Shown here: positions 48,165 to 57,608 of the stretch, piece by piece
Position numbering within the stretch: position 1 is the stretch's first letter
Layout: each line of letters opens with the position of its first letter
NCBI RefSeq assembly: GCF_006171285.1
Contig: NZ_CP040889.1
Span: 1,488,001 to 1,552,000, forward strand
Origin: Leclercia adecarboxylata
GTDB lineage: Bacteria; Pseudomonadota; Gammaproteobacteria; Enterobacterales; Enterobacteriaceae
Direction of reading: 5' to 3'
Length of the DNA: 64,000 nt
Made by a program: the position numbers and the translations under genes
Notes under the pieces: model-generated
Told to the model about the DNA's origin: nothing
The model's input: only the letters and a program-made list of their open reading frames with translations
The model's database searches: none

Positions 48165-51019
48165 TGGAAAAGACATACAACCCACGCGATATCGAACAGC
48201 CGCTTTACGAGCACTGGGAACAGCAGGGCTATTTCAAGCCTAACGGCGATGAAAGCAAAGAGTCCTTCTGCATCATGATCCCGCCGCCGAACGTCACCGG
48301 CAGTTTGCATATGGGGCATGCCTTCCAGCAGACCATCATGGACACCATGATCCGTTACCAGCGCATGCAGGGCAAAAACACCCTGTGGCAAGCCGGTACT
48401 GACCACGCGGGTATCGCTACCCAGATGGTGGTTGAGCGTAAGATTGCCGCTGAAGAAGGTAAAACCCGTCACGACTACGGCCGCGACGCCTTTATCGACA
48501 AAATCTGGCAGTGGAAAGCAGAATCTGGCGGCACCATTACCCGTCAGATGCGCCGTCTCGGCAACTCCGTGGACTGGGAGCGCGAGCGCTTCACCATGGA
48601 CGAAGGTCTTTCCAACGCCGTTAAAGAAGTCTTCGTCCGTCTGTATAAAGAAGACCTGATTTACCGTGGCAAGCGCCTGGTAAACTGGGACCCGAAACTG
48701 CGCACCGCTATTTCTGACCTGGAAGTGGAAAACCGCGAGTCTAAAGGCTCCATGTGGCATATCCGCTATCCGCTGGCCGACGGCGAGAAAACCGCAGACG
48801 GTAAAGATTACCTGGTTGTCGCCACCACCCGTCCGGAAACTCTGCTGGGCGATACCGGCGTGGCCGTTAACCCGGAAGATCCGCGTTACAAAGATCTGAT
48901 TGGCAAATTTGTGGTTCTGCCGCTGGTGAACCGCCGTATTCCGATTGTGGGCGACGAACACGCCGACATGGAAAAAGGCACCGGCTGCGTGAAGATCACC
49001 CCGGCACACGACTTCAACGACTACGAAGTAGGTCGTCGCCACGCCCTGCCAATGATCAACATCCTGACCTTTGACGGCGATATCCGTGAAAGCGCAGAGG
49101 TCTACGACACCAAAGGCGAAGAGTCTGACGTTTACTCAAGCGATATCCCGGCAGAGTTCCAGAAGCTGGAGCGTTTTGCCGCGCGTAAAGCGGTCGTTGC
49201 CGCTGTCGACGCCCTGGGCCTGCTCGAAGAGATCAAACCGCACGATCTGACCGTCCCTTATGGCGACCGTGGCGGCGTGGTGATCGAGCCGATGCTGACC
49301 GACCAGTGGTACGTTCGTGCCGACGTGCTGGCGAAACCTGCGGTGGAAGCCGTCGAAAACGGCGACATCCAGTTCGTACCAAAACAGTACGAAAACATGT
49401 ACTTCTCCTGGATGCGCGATATTCAGGACTGGTGTATCTCCCGTCAGCTGTGGTGGGGTCACCGTATCCCGGCATGGTATGACAACGAAGGCAACGTCTA
49501 CGTTGGCCGTACGGAAGACGAAGTGCGTCAGGAAAACAACCTGAGCGCCGACGTTGCCCTGCGTCAGGACGAAGACGTGCTGGACACCTGGTTCTCCTCC
49601 GCGCTGTGGACCTTCTCCACCCTCGGCTGGCCGGAAAACACCGACGCGCTGCGTCAGTTCCACCCAACCAGCGTGATGGTGTCCGGCTTCGACATTATCT
49701 TCTTCTGGATCGCCCGCATGATCATGATGACCATGCACTTCATCAAAGATGAAAACGGCAAGCCGCAGGTTCCGTTCCATACCGTCTACATGACCGGTCT
49801 GATCCGTGACGACGAAGGCCAGAAGATGTCCAAGTCCAAGGGTAACGTTATTGACCCGCTGGACATGGTTGACGGTATCTCCCTGGAAGAGCTGCTGGAG
49901 AAACGTACCGGCAACATGATGCAGCCGCAGCTGGCTGAGAAGATCCGCAAGCGCACCGAGAAGCAGTTCCCGGACGGCATCGAGCCGCACGGCACCGACG
50001 CCCTGCGTTTCACCCTGGCGGCGCTGGCTTCAACCGGTCGCGACATCAATTGGGACATGAAACGTCTGGAAGGTTACCGCAACTTCTGTAACAAGCTGTG
50101 GAACGCCAGCCGCTTCGTACTGATGAACACCGAAGATCAGAATTGCGGCTTTAACGGCGGCGAAATGACCCTGTCCCTGGCAGACCGCTGGATCCTGGCT
50201 GAATTCAACCAGACCACCAAAGCGTTCCGCGAGGCGCTGGATAACTACCGCTTCGATATCGCGGCAGGCATCCTGTACGAATTCACCTGGAACCAGTTCT
50301 GCGACTGGTACCTGGAGCTGACCAAACCGGTCATGAACGGCGGTACTGAAGCGGAACTGCGCGGCACGCGTAATACGCTGATCACCGTTCTGGAAGGTCT
50401 GCTGCGCCTGGCGCACCCGATCATCCCGTTCATCACCGAAACCATCTGGCAGCGCGTGAAGGTCATCGCTGGCATCAACGCTGACACCATCATGCTGCAG
50501 CCGTTCCCGGCATTCGACACCGCGCAGATTGACGAAGCTGCTGCATCCGATACCGAGTGGCTGAAGCAGGCGATCGTCGCCGTGCGTAACATCCGTGCCG
50601 AAATGAACATCGCGCCGGGCAAACCGCTGGAACTGCTGCTGCGCGGTTGCAGCGAAGCGGCACAGCGTCGCGTGAACGAGAACAGCACCTTCCTGCAGAC
50701 TATGGCGCGTCTGGAGAGCATCACCGTGCTGCCTGCTGATGATAAAGGTCCGGTCTCCGTGACCAAAATCATCGACGGCGCCGAGCTGCTGATCCCGATG
50801 GCTGGTCTGATCGACAAAGATGCTGAGCTGGCACGTCTGGCGAAAGAAGTGGCTAAAGTTGACGATGAGATTGGCCGCATCGAAAACAAACTGTCCAACG
50901 AAGGCTTTGTTGCCCGTGCGCCGGAAGCGGTGATCGCCAAAGAGCGTGAAAAGCTGACCGGTTACGCGGAAGCGAAAGCGAAGCTGATTGAGCAGCAGGC
51001 CGTTATTAGTGCGTTGTAA
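48164..51019 (+). CDS. valS: Valyl-tRNA synthetase
   Basis: Class I aminoacyl-tRNA synthetase that charges tRNA-Val and edits threonine. It has 951 residues, as in E. coli. The HIGH-type motif is in [15 protein letters not shown] (about 40-54), the large CP1 editing domain carries [15 protein letters not shown], the KMSKS loop is QKMSKSKGN, and a C-terminal coiled-coil tRNA arm (about 880-951) ends [10 protein letters not shown]. It overlaps holC and the next gene by one base each. Confidence 0.98.
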   Translation: MEKTYNPRDIEQPLYEHWEQQGYFKPNGDESKESFCIMIPPPNVTGSLHMGHAFQQTIMDTMIRYQRMQGKNTLWQAGTDHAGIATQMVVERKIAAEEGKTRHDYGRDAFIDKIWQWKAESGGTITRQMRRLGNSVDWERERFTMDEGLSNAVKEVFVRLYKEDLIYRGKRLVNWDPKLRTAISDLEVENRESKGSMWHIRYPLADGEKTADGKDYLVVATTRPETLLGDTGVAVNPEDPRYKDLIGKFVVLPLVNRRIPIVGDEHADMEKGTGCVKITPAHDFNDYEVGRRHALPMINILTFDGDIRESAEVYDTKGEESDVYSSDIPAEFQKLERFAARKAVVAAVDALGLLEEIKPHDLTVPYGDRGGVVIEPMLTDQWYVRADVLAKPAVEAVENGDIQFVPKQYENMYFSWMRDIQDWCISRQLWWGHRIPAWYDNEGNVYVGRTEDEVRQENNLSADVALRQDEDVLDTWFSSALWTFSTLGWPENTDALRQFHPTSVMVSGFDIIFFWIARMIMMTMHFIKDENGKPQVPFHTVYMTGLIRDDEGQKMSKSKGNVIDPLDMVDGISLEELLEKRTGNMMQPQLAEKIRKRTEKQFPDGIEPHGTDALRFTLAALASTGRDINWDMKRLEGYRNFCNKLWNASRFVLMNTEDQNCGFNGGEMTLSLADRWILAEFNQTTKAFREALDNYRFDIAAGILYEFTWNQFCDWYLELTKPVMNGGTEAELRGTRNTLITVLEGLLRLAHPIIPFITETIWQRVKVIAGINADTIMLQPFPAFDTAQIDEAAASDTEWLKQAIVAVRNIRAEMNIAPGKPLELLLRGCSEAAQRRVNENSTFLQTMARLESITVLPADDKGPVSVTKIIDGAELLIPMAGLIDKDAELARLAKEVAKVDDEIGRIENKLSNEGFVARAPEAVIAKEREKLTGYAEAKAKLIEQQAVISAL

Positions 51020-51534
51020 TGAGTGAAGCAATGCGTGTAAATGCTCCTGTAACGGCGCACCTGCGCCGTATCACCGCCACGGATAACCCGGCCATTGCCG
51101 GCGTTATCCGCCGGGTATCAGCCGAATACGGCCTCACGGCCGATAAAGGTTATACCGTTGCGGATCCCAATCTCGACGAACTGTACGCTCTGTACAGCCA
51201 GCCGGGGCATGCCTATTGGGTTGTAGAGCAGAACGGGCAGGTTGTGGGTGGCGGTGGCGTTGCACCGCTCGCCTGCAGCGAGCCGGACATCTGCGAACTG
51301 CAAAAAATGTATTTCCTTCCCGTCGTCCGCGGACAAGGCTTAGCGAAGAAACTGGCGCTACAGGCGCTGGATCACGCCCGTGCTCAGGGCTTTAAGCGCT
51401 GCTACCTTGAAACCACCGCCTTCCTGACCGAAGCCATCAGGCTGTATGAGCATCTCGGCTTTGAGCACATCGACCAGCCGCTGGGCTGTACCGGCCACGT
51501 CGATTGCGAAGTGCGGATGCTGAAAACGCTGTAA
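51019..51534 (+). CDS. yjgM: GNAT-family acetyltransferase YjgM
   Basis: N-acetyltransferase of the GNAT fold with 171 residues (E. coli YjgM about 167). The acetyl-CoA loop reads [12 protein letters not shown] (about 108-119) and the final strand region has [11 protein letters not shown]. The substrate is unknown. Its ATG shares one base with the valS stop, so it is translated from the same message. In E. coli yjgM is also near valS. Confidence 0.88.
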   Translation: MSEAMRVNAPVTAHLRRITATDNPAIAGVIRRVSAEYGLTADKGYTVADPNLDELYALYSQPGHAYWVVEQNGQVVGGGGVAPLACSEPDICELQKMYFLPVVRGQGLAKKLALQALDHARAQGFKRCYLETTAFLTEAIRLYEHLGFEHIDQPLGCTGHVDCEVRMLKTL

Positions 51535-51617
51535 TTCCCCTTCCCGCCCCCTTCTGTTAAGCGGCTGTAAACTGAATGCTCTACACTCTCAGTTCAACAC
51601 CACGAGGGGGAATACTG

Positions 51618-52637
51618 ATGTCAAAGATAAAAAGCTACGCCGCACCGCAGGCGGGTGCAGAGCTTGAGCTGTACGAATACGATGCGGGCGAGCTGCTAGC
51701 AGAAGACGTCGAAGTGCAGGTGGATTACTGCGGGATTTGCCATTCCGACCTGTCAATGATCGATAACGAATGGGGCTTCTCACAATATCCGTTGATTGCC
51801 GGTCACGAAGTTATCGGCCGCGTGGTTGCCCTGGGCGATGCCGCGCAGGATAAAGGCCTGAAGATAGGTCAGCGCGTGGGCATCGGCTGGACCGCCCGTA
51901 GCTGCGGTCACTGCGACGCCTGTATCAGCGGCAACCAGATCAACTGTCTGGAAGGTTCAACGCCAACCATTCTGAATAAAGGCGGTTTCGCCGATAAACT
52001 GCGCGCCGACTGGCAGTGGGTCATTCCTCTCCCTGAGCAGATGGATATTGAATCCGCCGGTCCGCTGCTGTGCGGCGGGATCACCGTCTTTAAACCGCTG
52101 CTGATGCACCATATCACCGCCACCAGCCGTGTAGGCGTGATTGGTATCGGTGGTCTGGGCCATATTGCCATCAAGCTGCTGCATGCGATGGGCTGTGAAG
52201 TCACCGCGTTTAGTTCAAACCCTGCCAAAGAGAAAGAAGTGCTGGCGATGGGGGCGGATAAAGTGGTGAACAGCCGCGATCCTGAAGCACTGAACGCGCT
52301 GGCGGGGCAATTCGATCTGATCATCAACACGGTAAACGTCGATCTCGACTGGCAGCCCTACTTTGAAGCGCTGGCTTACGGCGGCAACTTCCATACCGTG
52401 GGTGCCGTGATGAAGCCGCTGCCTGTTCCTGCCTTTACGCTGATTGGCGGCGATCGCAGCATCTCCGGTTCCGCCACGGGTACACCGTACGAGCTGCGCA
52501 AACTGATGAAGTTTGCCGGACGCACCGGTGTCGCCCCGACCATCGAGACGTACCCGATGTCGAAAATCAACGAAGCCATTCAACACGTTCGTGACGGCAA
52601 GGCCCGTTACCGCGTGGTATTGAAAGCAGATTTTTAA
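51618..52637 (+). CDS. ahr: NADPH-dependent aldehyde reductase Ahr
   Basis: Zinc-dependent medium-chain reductase (formerly YjgB) that reduces a broad range of aldehydes to alcohols. The start [11 protein letters not shown] has GAGGGGG ahead of it and gives 339 residues, as in E. coli. Catalytic zinc ligands are Cys38 and His63 (GHEVIG); structural zinc is bound by the [15 protein letters not shown] cluster. The nucleotide loop is [11 protein letters not shown]. In E. coli it lies beside the idn operon; here a dihydroxyacetone kinase is the neighbour. Confidence 0.95.
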   Translation: MSKIKSYAAPQAGAELELYEYDAGELLAEDVEVQVDYCGICHSDLSMIDNEWGFSQYPLIAGHEVIGRVVALGDAAQDKGLKIGQRVGIGWTARSCGHCDACISGNQINCLEGSTPTILNKGGFADKLRADWQWVIPLPEQMDIESAGPLLCGGITVFKPLLMHHITATSRVGVIGIGGLGHIAIKLLHAMGCEVTAFSSNPAKEKEVLAMGADKVVNSRDPEALNALAGQFDLIINTVNVDLDWQPYFEALAYGGNFHTVGAVMKPLPVPAFTLIGGDRSISGSATGTPYELRKLMKFAGRTGVAPTIETYPMSKINEAIQHVRDGKARYRVVLKADF

Positions 52638-52646
52638 GCCGTTATT

Positions 52647-52719
52647 GCCCGGTGGCGGTTGCGCCTTACCGGGCCTACGCGTGCTTTGTAGGCCCGGTAA
52701 GGCGCAACCGCCACCGGGC
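52647..52719. repeat. Perfect 32-base inverted repeat (REP pair)
   Basis: Arms 52647-52678 and 52688-52719 are exact reverse complements over 32 bases, with a nine-base loop. Each arm is a REP unit (GCCCGGTGGCGG...ACCGGGCCTAC). It fills the gap between the convergent ahr and dihydroxyacetone kinase genes, so either transcript would end in a very stable hairpin. Confidence 0.92.
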
Positions 52720-52728
52720 GTTTCTCCA

Positions 52729-54366
52729 CTACCGCACTAACGCGCCAAACACCTCTGCAACCGCCACCGCGCCCGGATCGGTCACCCCAGCCAGATTCTC
52801 TTTATTGACGTACGATGAACGCCCTGCTCCGGCTTTTTGCATACTGGCTGTCGCTTGTGCACCCTTTTTCGCGGCCTCTGACGCGGCCTGGATACCCCCT
52901 CTTTGCAACGCTTCCAGCGCCGGCTGGAGGGCATCGATCAGGGTACGATCCCCCAGATCGGCCCCGCCATAGTGTTTCATTTGCGCAAGCCCGGTCAGCA
53001 AGGCATCCGGCAACGGCTTGCCGCTACGCAGCGCCTGCCCGGCAGCGGTAAAGAAGATCGACATTAATACGCCGCTCGACCCGCCCATTACCGTCGCCAG
53101 CCGTTCGCCCACTACCAGCAACAGCTGCGGCAGATCGTTCAGCGGCAGGCGATCCTCCTCCAGCCATTGCGCAATATCCCTCGCCCCTTGCGCAAAGGTC
53201 GAGCCGGTATCGCCATCCCCGACTTTCGCATCCAGGGCGTTAAGGCGGTTTTCAAGGGCGATTAACCGCTCCGTCACCGCAGCGACGTGCTGCGCAACCC
53301 GCGCATTTGCCGACGGGGTAAATTCCACGCTGTCATGCAGCGGGGTATGCTTCAGCGTACGCAGCGGCTCAAAGGCCACGGGCTTTTGCCAGCCCAGCGT
53401 CTCTACCGGCGCGTTGAGCGCCTGCTCAAACGTCTTGTTCAGCTTCAGCAGGGATAACGAAAAACCTTTCATATCCAGCGAGCTCACCAGCGGCGCCGGG
53501 CCAATCAGATACGCAATCCGATCCTTCAGGGCGGAATGCGCCAGCTCTTTGGTCAGCAGCGCCATCTCCAGGGCCGACACGCCGCCAAGGTTATTGATGA
53601 GCACCGCCAGCCGTCCCTCGCCCGCCTGCGCCAGCAGCGGTTGCACCAGGGTATCAATAATCTCCCTGCTGTTTTGCGTATCCACCACCGAGGCTCCGGG
53701 CTCGCCGTGGATCCCCAACCCCAGCTCAACATGGCCTTTTTTGATGCGCCCCTCTTCATCGTCGCTGCCCGGCAGGTTGCAGGTCTGCATCGCCACACCC
53801 AGGCTCCAGAGGTTGTCGCAGGCCTCGCGTGCCATATCGCGCACCTCGTTTAACGACTTACCCTGTTCGGCGGCATATCCGGCGACCTTATGTACCAGCG
53901 CGGTTCCGGCGATGCCGCGCGGCTGCTTGTTATCCGGCAGGGCGATATCATCGGCCACGATCACCATCTCCACTTTGAGCCCGTAGCGCTTGGCTTTTTC
54001 TGCCGCGAGGCCAAAGTTGAGACGATCCCCGGTGTAGTTTTTGACAATCAGCAGACAGCCACGATCCCCCGTCACCGCCACAATGGCGCTGAGCACCGCC
54101 TCAACGCTCGGTGAGGCGAACAGATCGCCGCAGACGGCTGCGGTCAGCATCCCTTTACCAACAAAACCCGCATGGGCCGGTTCATGGCCGGAGCCACCGC
54201 CGGAAATGACCGCGACGCGACTTTTATCCCAGTCGGCACGCACCACCACGCGGATAGCCGGATCGATATCCAGCCTGGCGAGATTGCCGTGTGGAGCGGA
54301 GATCAGCATACCTTCAATGGCATCATTGACCAGCTGTTTGCGGTCGTTAAAGAAGAATCTGGACAT
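52729..54366 (-). CDS. ATP-dependent dihydroxyacetone kinase, single chain
   Basis: Phosphorylates dihydroxyacetone (and glyceraldehyde) with ATP. It has 545 residues and resembles the single-chain Citrobacter freundii type rather than the PEP-dependent DhaKLM of E. coli. The DhaK domain (1-330) has the substrate loop GGGSGHEPAHAG and the covalent His220 in LGLGIHGEP. The DhaL domain (about 355-545) has the Mg-ATP aspartates in DAKVGDGDTGST and MGGSSGVLMS. GGAAAG precedes the ATG. No DhaR regulator, glycerol dehydrogenase or phosphotransfer partner is adjacent. It takes the place of the idn genes between ahr and yjgR in E. coli. Confidence 0.93.
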   Translation of the reverse strand: MSRFFFNDRKQLVNDAIEGMLISAPHGNLARLDIDPAIRVVVRADWDKSRVAVISGGGSGHEPAHAGFVGKGMLTAAVCGDLFASPSVEAVLSAIVAVTGDRGCLLIVKNYTGDRLNFGLAAEKAKRYGLKVEMVIVADDIALPDNKQPRGIAGTALVHKVAGYAAEQGKSLNEVRDMAREACDNLWSLGVAMQTCNLPGSDDEEGRIKKGHVELGLGIHGEPGASVVDTQNSREIIDTLVQPLLAQAGEGRLAVLINNLGGVSALEMALLTKELAHSALKDRIAYLIGPAPLVSSLDMKGFSLSLLKLNKTFEQALNAPVETLGWQKPVAFEPLRTLKHTPLHDSVEFTPSANARVAQHVAAVTERLIALENRLNALDAKVGDGDTGSTFAQGARDIAQWLEEDRLPLNDLPQLLLVVGERLATVMGGSSGVLMSIFFTAAGQALRSGKPLPDALLTGLAQMKHYGGADLGDRTLIDALQPALEALQRGGIQAASEAAKKGAQATASMQKAGAGRSSYVNKENLAGVTDPGAVAVAEVFGALVR

Positions 54367-54503
54367 AGCTTTCCAATATGTTGTTTACCGTATGCAAAAG
54401 CATAGCCCGCGTTGCGTAATGCGCTGCAAAGTAAGAAATTGACACATTCAATTTGCCGTCAGGTTGCCTATACTCCACGCAGGATCCCACGAGGAAATGC
54501 ATC

Positions 54504-56006
54504 ATGAGTACACCCCTGCTGATTGCCCGCACGCCGGATACTGAGCTGTTTTTACTGCCCGCGATGGCGAACCGTCATGGCCTAATCACAGGCGCAACGG
54601 GTACGGGTAAAACGGTGACGTTGCAAAAGCTGGCCGAGTCATTTTCGAACACTGGCGTGCCGGTGTTTATGGCTGACGTAAAAGGCGATCTCAGCGGCGT
54701 TGCCCGGGAGGGGGTCGCATCGGATAAGTTACTCGAACGGCTGAAAAACATCGGCGTCACCGACTGGCAGCCGCAAAGCAATCCGGTGATGTTGTGGGAT
54801 ATTTTCGGCGAGAAGGGGCATCCGGTGCGGGCGACCGTTTCCGATCTCGGCCCGCTGCTGCTGACGCGTCTGCTCGATCTGAACGAGGTGCAGTCTGGCG
54901 TGCTGAACATTATCTTCCGCATTGCCGACGACCAGGGGCTGCTGCTGCTCGATTTCAAAGACTTGCGGGCCATTACGCAGTACATCGGCGATAACGCCAA
55001 AGCCTTCCAGACGCAGTACGGCAATATCAGCTCCGCCTCCATTGGCGCCATCCAGCGTGGATTACTGAGCCTTGAGCAGCAGGGAGCCGAACACTTCTTT
55101 GGCGAGCCGATGCTGGATATCAAGGACTGGATGCGTACCGACAGCAGCGGTAAAGGCATCATCAACATCCTGAGTGCGGAAAAGCTCTACCAGATGCCGA
55201 AGCTCTACGCGGCCAGCCTGCTGTGGATGCTCTCTGAACTCTTTGAACAGCTGCCGGAAGCAGGCGATCTGGAAAAACCGAAGCTGGTCTTCTTTTTTGA
55301 CGAAGCCCATCTCCTGTTCAGCGATGCGCCGCAGGTGCTGCTGGATAAGATCGAGCAGGTGATCCGCCTGATCCGCTCTAAAGGCGTGGGCGTCTGGTTC
55401 GTTTCGCAAAACCCGGCTGATATTCCTGACAACGTGCTGGGCCAACTGGGTAATCGCGTCCAGCATGCCCTGCGCGCCTTTACGCCTAAAGATCAGAAGG
55501 CCGTGAAAGCCGCGGCCCAGACCATGCGCGCCAATCCAGCGTTTGATACCGAAGCGGCCATTCAGGCGCTGGGCACCGGCGAGGCGCTGATCTCTTTCCT
55601 CGATGCCAAAGGCAGCCCATCCATGGTCGAGCGCGCGATGGTCATTGCGCCCAACTCCAGAATGGGGCCAGTCAGCGACGACGAGCGTAACGGGCTGATC
55701 AACCACTCTCCGGTCTACGGTAAGTACGAAGATGAGGTGGACCGGGAGTCGGCGTTTGAAATGCTGCAGAAAGGGGTGCAGGCCACCACGGAACAGCAGC
55801 AGGCGCCTGCCGCTAAAGGCCAGACCGTGGCGGTCGATGACGGGATCCTCGGCGGCTTAAAAGACATTTTGTTTGGCAGCACCGGGCCGCGCGGAGGTAA
55901 ACGCGACGGCGTGGTGCAAACCATGGCGAAAAGCGCGGCGCGTCAGGTGACGAATCAGATTATACGCGGTGTGCTGGGCAGCTTATTGGGCGGACGCCGC
56001 CGGTAA
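54504..56006 (+). CDS. yjgR: HerA-like ATPase YjgR (DUF853)
   Basis: Cytoplasmic P-loop ATPase of the HerA/FtsK superfamily, function unknown. The start [12 protein letters not shown] has GAGGAAA ahead of it and gives 500 residues, as in E. coli. Walker A is GATGTGKT, Walker [12 protein letters not shown], and the [11 protein letters not shown] segment is the sensor-like motif. A glutamine/alanine linker (about 430-450) precedes the basic glycine-rich end SLLGGRRR. Its last 24 bases overlap the 3' end of yhcC on the other strand. Confidence 0.93.
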   Translation: MSTPLLIARTPDTELFLLPAMANRHGLITGATGTGKTVTLQKLAESFSNTGVPVFMADVKGDLSGVAREGVASDKLLERLKNIGVTDWQPQSNPVMLWDIFGEKGHPVRATVSDLGPLLLTRLLDLNEVQSGVLNIIFRIADDQGLLLLDFKDLRAITQYIGDNAKAFQTQYGNISSASIGAIQRGLLSLEQQGAEHFFGEPMLDIKDWMRTDSSGKGIINILSAEKLYQMPKLYAASLLWMLSELFEQLPEAGDLEKPKLVFFFDEAHLLFSDAPQVLLDKIEQVIRLIRSKGVGVWFVSQNPADIPDNVLGQLGNRVQHALRAFTPKDQKAVKAAAQTMRANPAFDTEAAIQALGTGEALISFLDAKGSPSMVERAMVIAPNSRMGPVSDDERNGLINHSPVYGKYEDEVDRESAFEMLQKGVQATTEQQQAPAAKGQTVAVDDGILGGLKDILFGSTGPRGGKRDGVVQTMAKSAARQVTNQIIRGVLGSLLGGRRR

Positions 56007-56927
56007 CGTCGGCGCCCAGGGTGTACCCAGCGCCGAGCCCTGCACACCCTGCTCATTCAGATAGCGGTCCAGCTCCACCATCCCCGTCCAACGGTTCTCG
56101 CACCACAGCGGTGCCAGCAGCGTTGGACGGCGGGCGCTGGCAGAGATGCGGTGATACACCACCTCCGGCGGCGTGTGGCGAATCATCTCCCCGGCGGTGA
56201 GGACATACTCGTCCAGTTCAATGCCGTTCAGTCGCCCGGCCTCCCACGCTTTCGCCATAATGCTGCCCGTGACGATATGCAGCGGGTGCAGCTTGATGCC
56301 ATCCACCCCGGTCTCGACTACCTTATTCAGGGTTTCCAGGGCGTGATGCTGCCCTTCTCCCGGCAGGCCGACGATAAGATGGCTACAGACTTTCAGCCCG
56401 CGCTCCCGCGCCAGCCGGGCAGTACGTTGATAGCAGGCAAAATCGTGTCCACGATTGATGCGATGCAGAGTTTTATCGTGCGCGGTCTGCAATCCCAGCT
56501 CCAGCCAGATCTCATATCCCTGCTCTTTATACTCGCTGAGCAGATCGAGTACCGCCTCGGGCACGCAGTCCGGGCGCGTGCCGACGCAGAGCCCGACAAT
56601 ATTCGCCTGGCTCACCGCCTGCTGATACATCAAGCGCAGCACCTGCACTTCAGCCCAGGTGCTGGTATAAGCCTGGAAATAGGCCAGATACTGCTTCGCA
56701 CGATTCACCCGCGTGGACTGATGAGCAAGCTGGGCGGCAATGGACTGATGCTGCTGCGCTTCGTCAGCAAAGGAGGCTACATTACAGAAGGTGCAGCCGC
56801 CGCGTCCGATAGTGCCGTCGCGATTCGGGCAGCTAAAACCCCCGTGGAGCGACAGCTTATGGACCTTTTGCCCGTACCGGCGTGAAAGATCCCCACCAAA
56901 CATATTGACTAATTTCTGTAACTGCAT
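55983..56927 (-). CDS. yhcC: Radical SAM protein YhcC
   Basis: Radical SAM enzyme of the TIGR01212/COG1242 family, function not established. It has 314 residues (E. coli about 309). Cluster cysteines are Cys33, Cys45 and Cys48 (FSCPNRDG...GGCTFCN). The core ends as in E. coli at ALGTPWAP, but the last seven codons (LPAASAQ) and the stop are the antisense of the end of yjgR, so the native tail seems to have been replaced. Divergent from gltB, as in E. coli. Confidence 0.95.
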   Translation of the reverse strand: MQLQKLVNMFGGDLSRRYGQKVHKLSLHGGFSCPNRDGTIGRGGCTFCNVASFADEAQQHQSIAAQLAHQSTRVNRAKQYLAYFQAYTSTWAEVQVLRLMYQQAVSQANIVGLCVGTRPDCVPEAVLDLLSEYKEQGYEIWLELGLQTAHDKTLHRINRGHDFACYQRTARLARERGLKVCSHLIVGLPGEGQHHALETLNKVVETGVDGIKLHPLHIVTGSIMAKAWEAGRLNGIELDEYVLTAGEMIRHTPPEVVYHRISASARRPTLLAPLWCENRWTGMVELDRYLNEQGVQGSALGTPWAPTLPAASAQ

Positions 56928-57608
56928 AATCTGTTAGACCGCCCCGTAGAAAGGGGACAAGCCTGCCATTTTTAACCGCCGTCGGCGATGACCTGGATCA
57001 ATCGCCACGGTGCGCTTTTATCCTTTGCATAAATAACCAAGATAATTGCAATTTCATTCATCGCCTGCTTAATTACTTTTCCTTATGTTCTGATGGTTTT
57101 TTTCATTTATATCGTCCGTGCTAAAAAACAGTGACATCATGCGGGTTATTCCCATGCGGCGGCATTATATCCTGCTTAAATCGCACTATTTAGCATGCTA
57201 CAGCGATAATACCGCTTTCATATAGTGAGTCAGATCACACTACCCCAAAGCCCACAGCAAGGTTACAGGGATGTGAAAGAGGTTAAATATCCATACAAAT
57301 CAACTCACTAACCTTTCTTTAGCACATTTTTGTATAAATAAGATTGCCATTTGACCTGTGTACAGATTCCCGATAAGTTGGAAATCCGCTGGAAGCTTTC
57401 TGGATGAGCAGCCTGCTCATCATATTTATGCAGTAATTGAGATTCCCTCTGAAGCAAGTCCTCAAACTTGTTTACCTGCGCGAAAAGGATATTAAGAGGG
57501 CGAATGCGAGGTACGCGTATGAAACGCAAACCCCGTCGCCATGCTCTTTCTGTGCCTGTGCGCCACGGTTCAGTGGGAAGCCCGACGAGCCTGGGGAGGT
57601 TCACTGAT
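56928..57608 (+). promoter_or_regulatory. yhcC-gltB regulatory region (681 bases)
   Basis: AT-rich spacer with no convincing separate gene. It should hold the yhcC promoter and the control region of gltBD, which in E. coli uses Lrp, IHF and others spread over several hundred bases. A possible sigma-70 promoter is TTGACC at 57352-57357 and TAAGTT after 17 bases. A perfect 19-base palindrome lies at 57403-57421. A frame in line with gltB is open from 57468, see gltB. Confidence 0.7.
57403..57421. promoter_or_regulatory. Perfect 19-base palindrome upstream of gltB
   Basis: GATGAGCAG-C-CTGCTCATC: nine-base arms around one central base. It is too tight to make a good RNA hairpin and looks like a dimeric protein-binding site. 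It lies about 188 bases ahead of the gltB start, downstream of the possible promoter at 57352. The binding protein was not identified. Confidence 0.55.

Noticed and set aside
57308..57467. Antisense frame of about 53 codons in the gltB upstream region, with a protein-like stretch (FEDLLQRESQLLHKYDEQ)
   Set aside because: No start codon with a ribosome-binding site lies within the region; the frame opens only far inside gltB. The likely explanation is chance, though conservation was not testable here.
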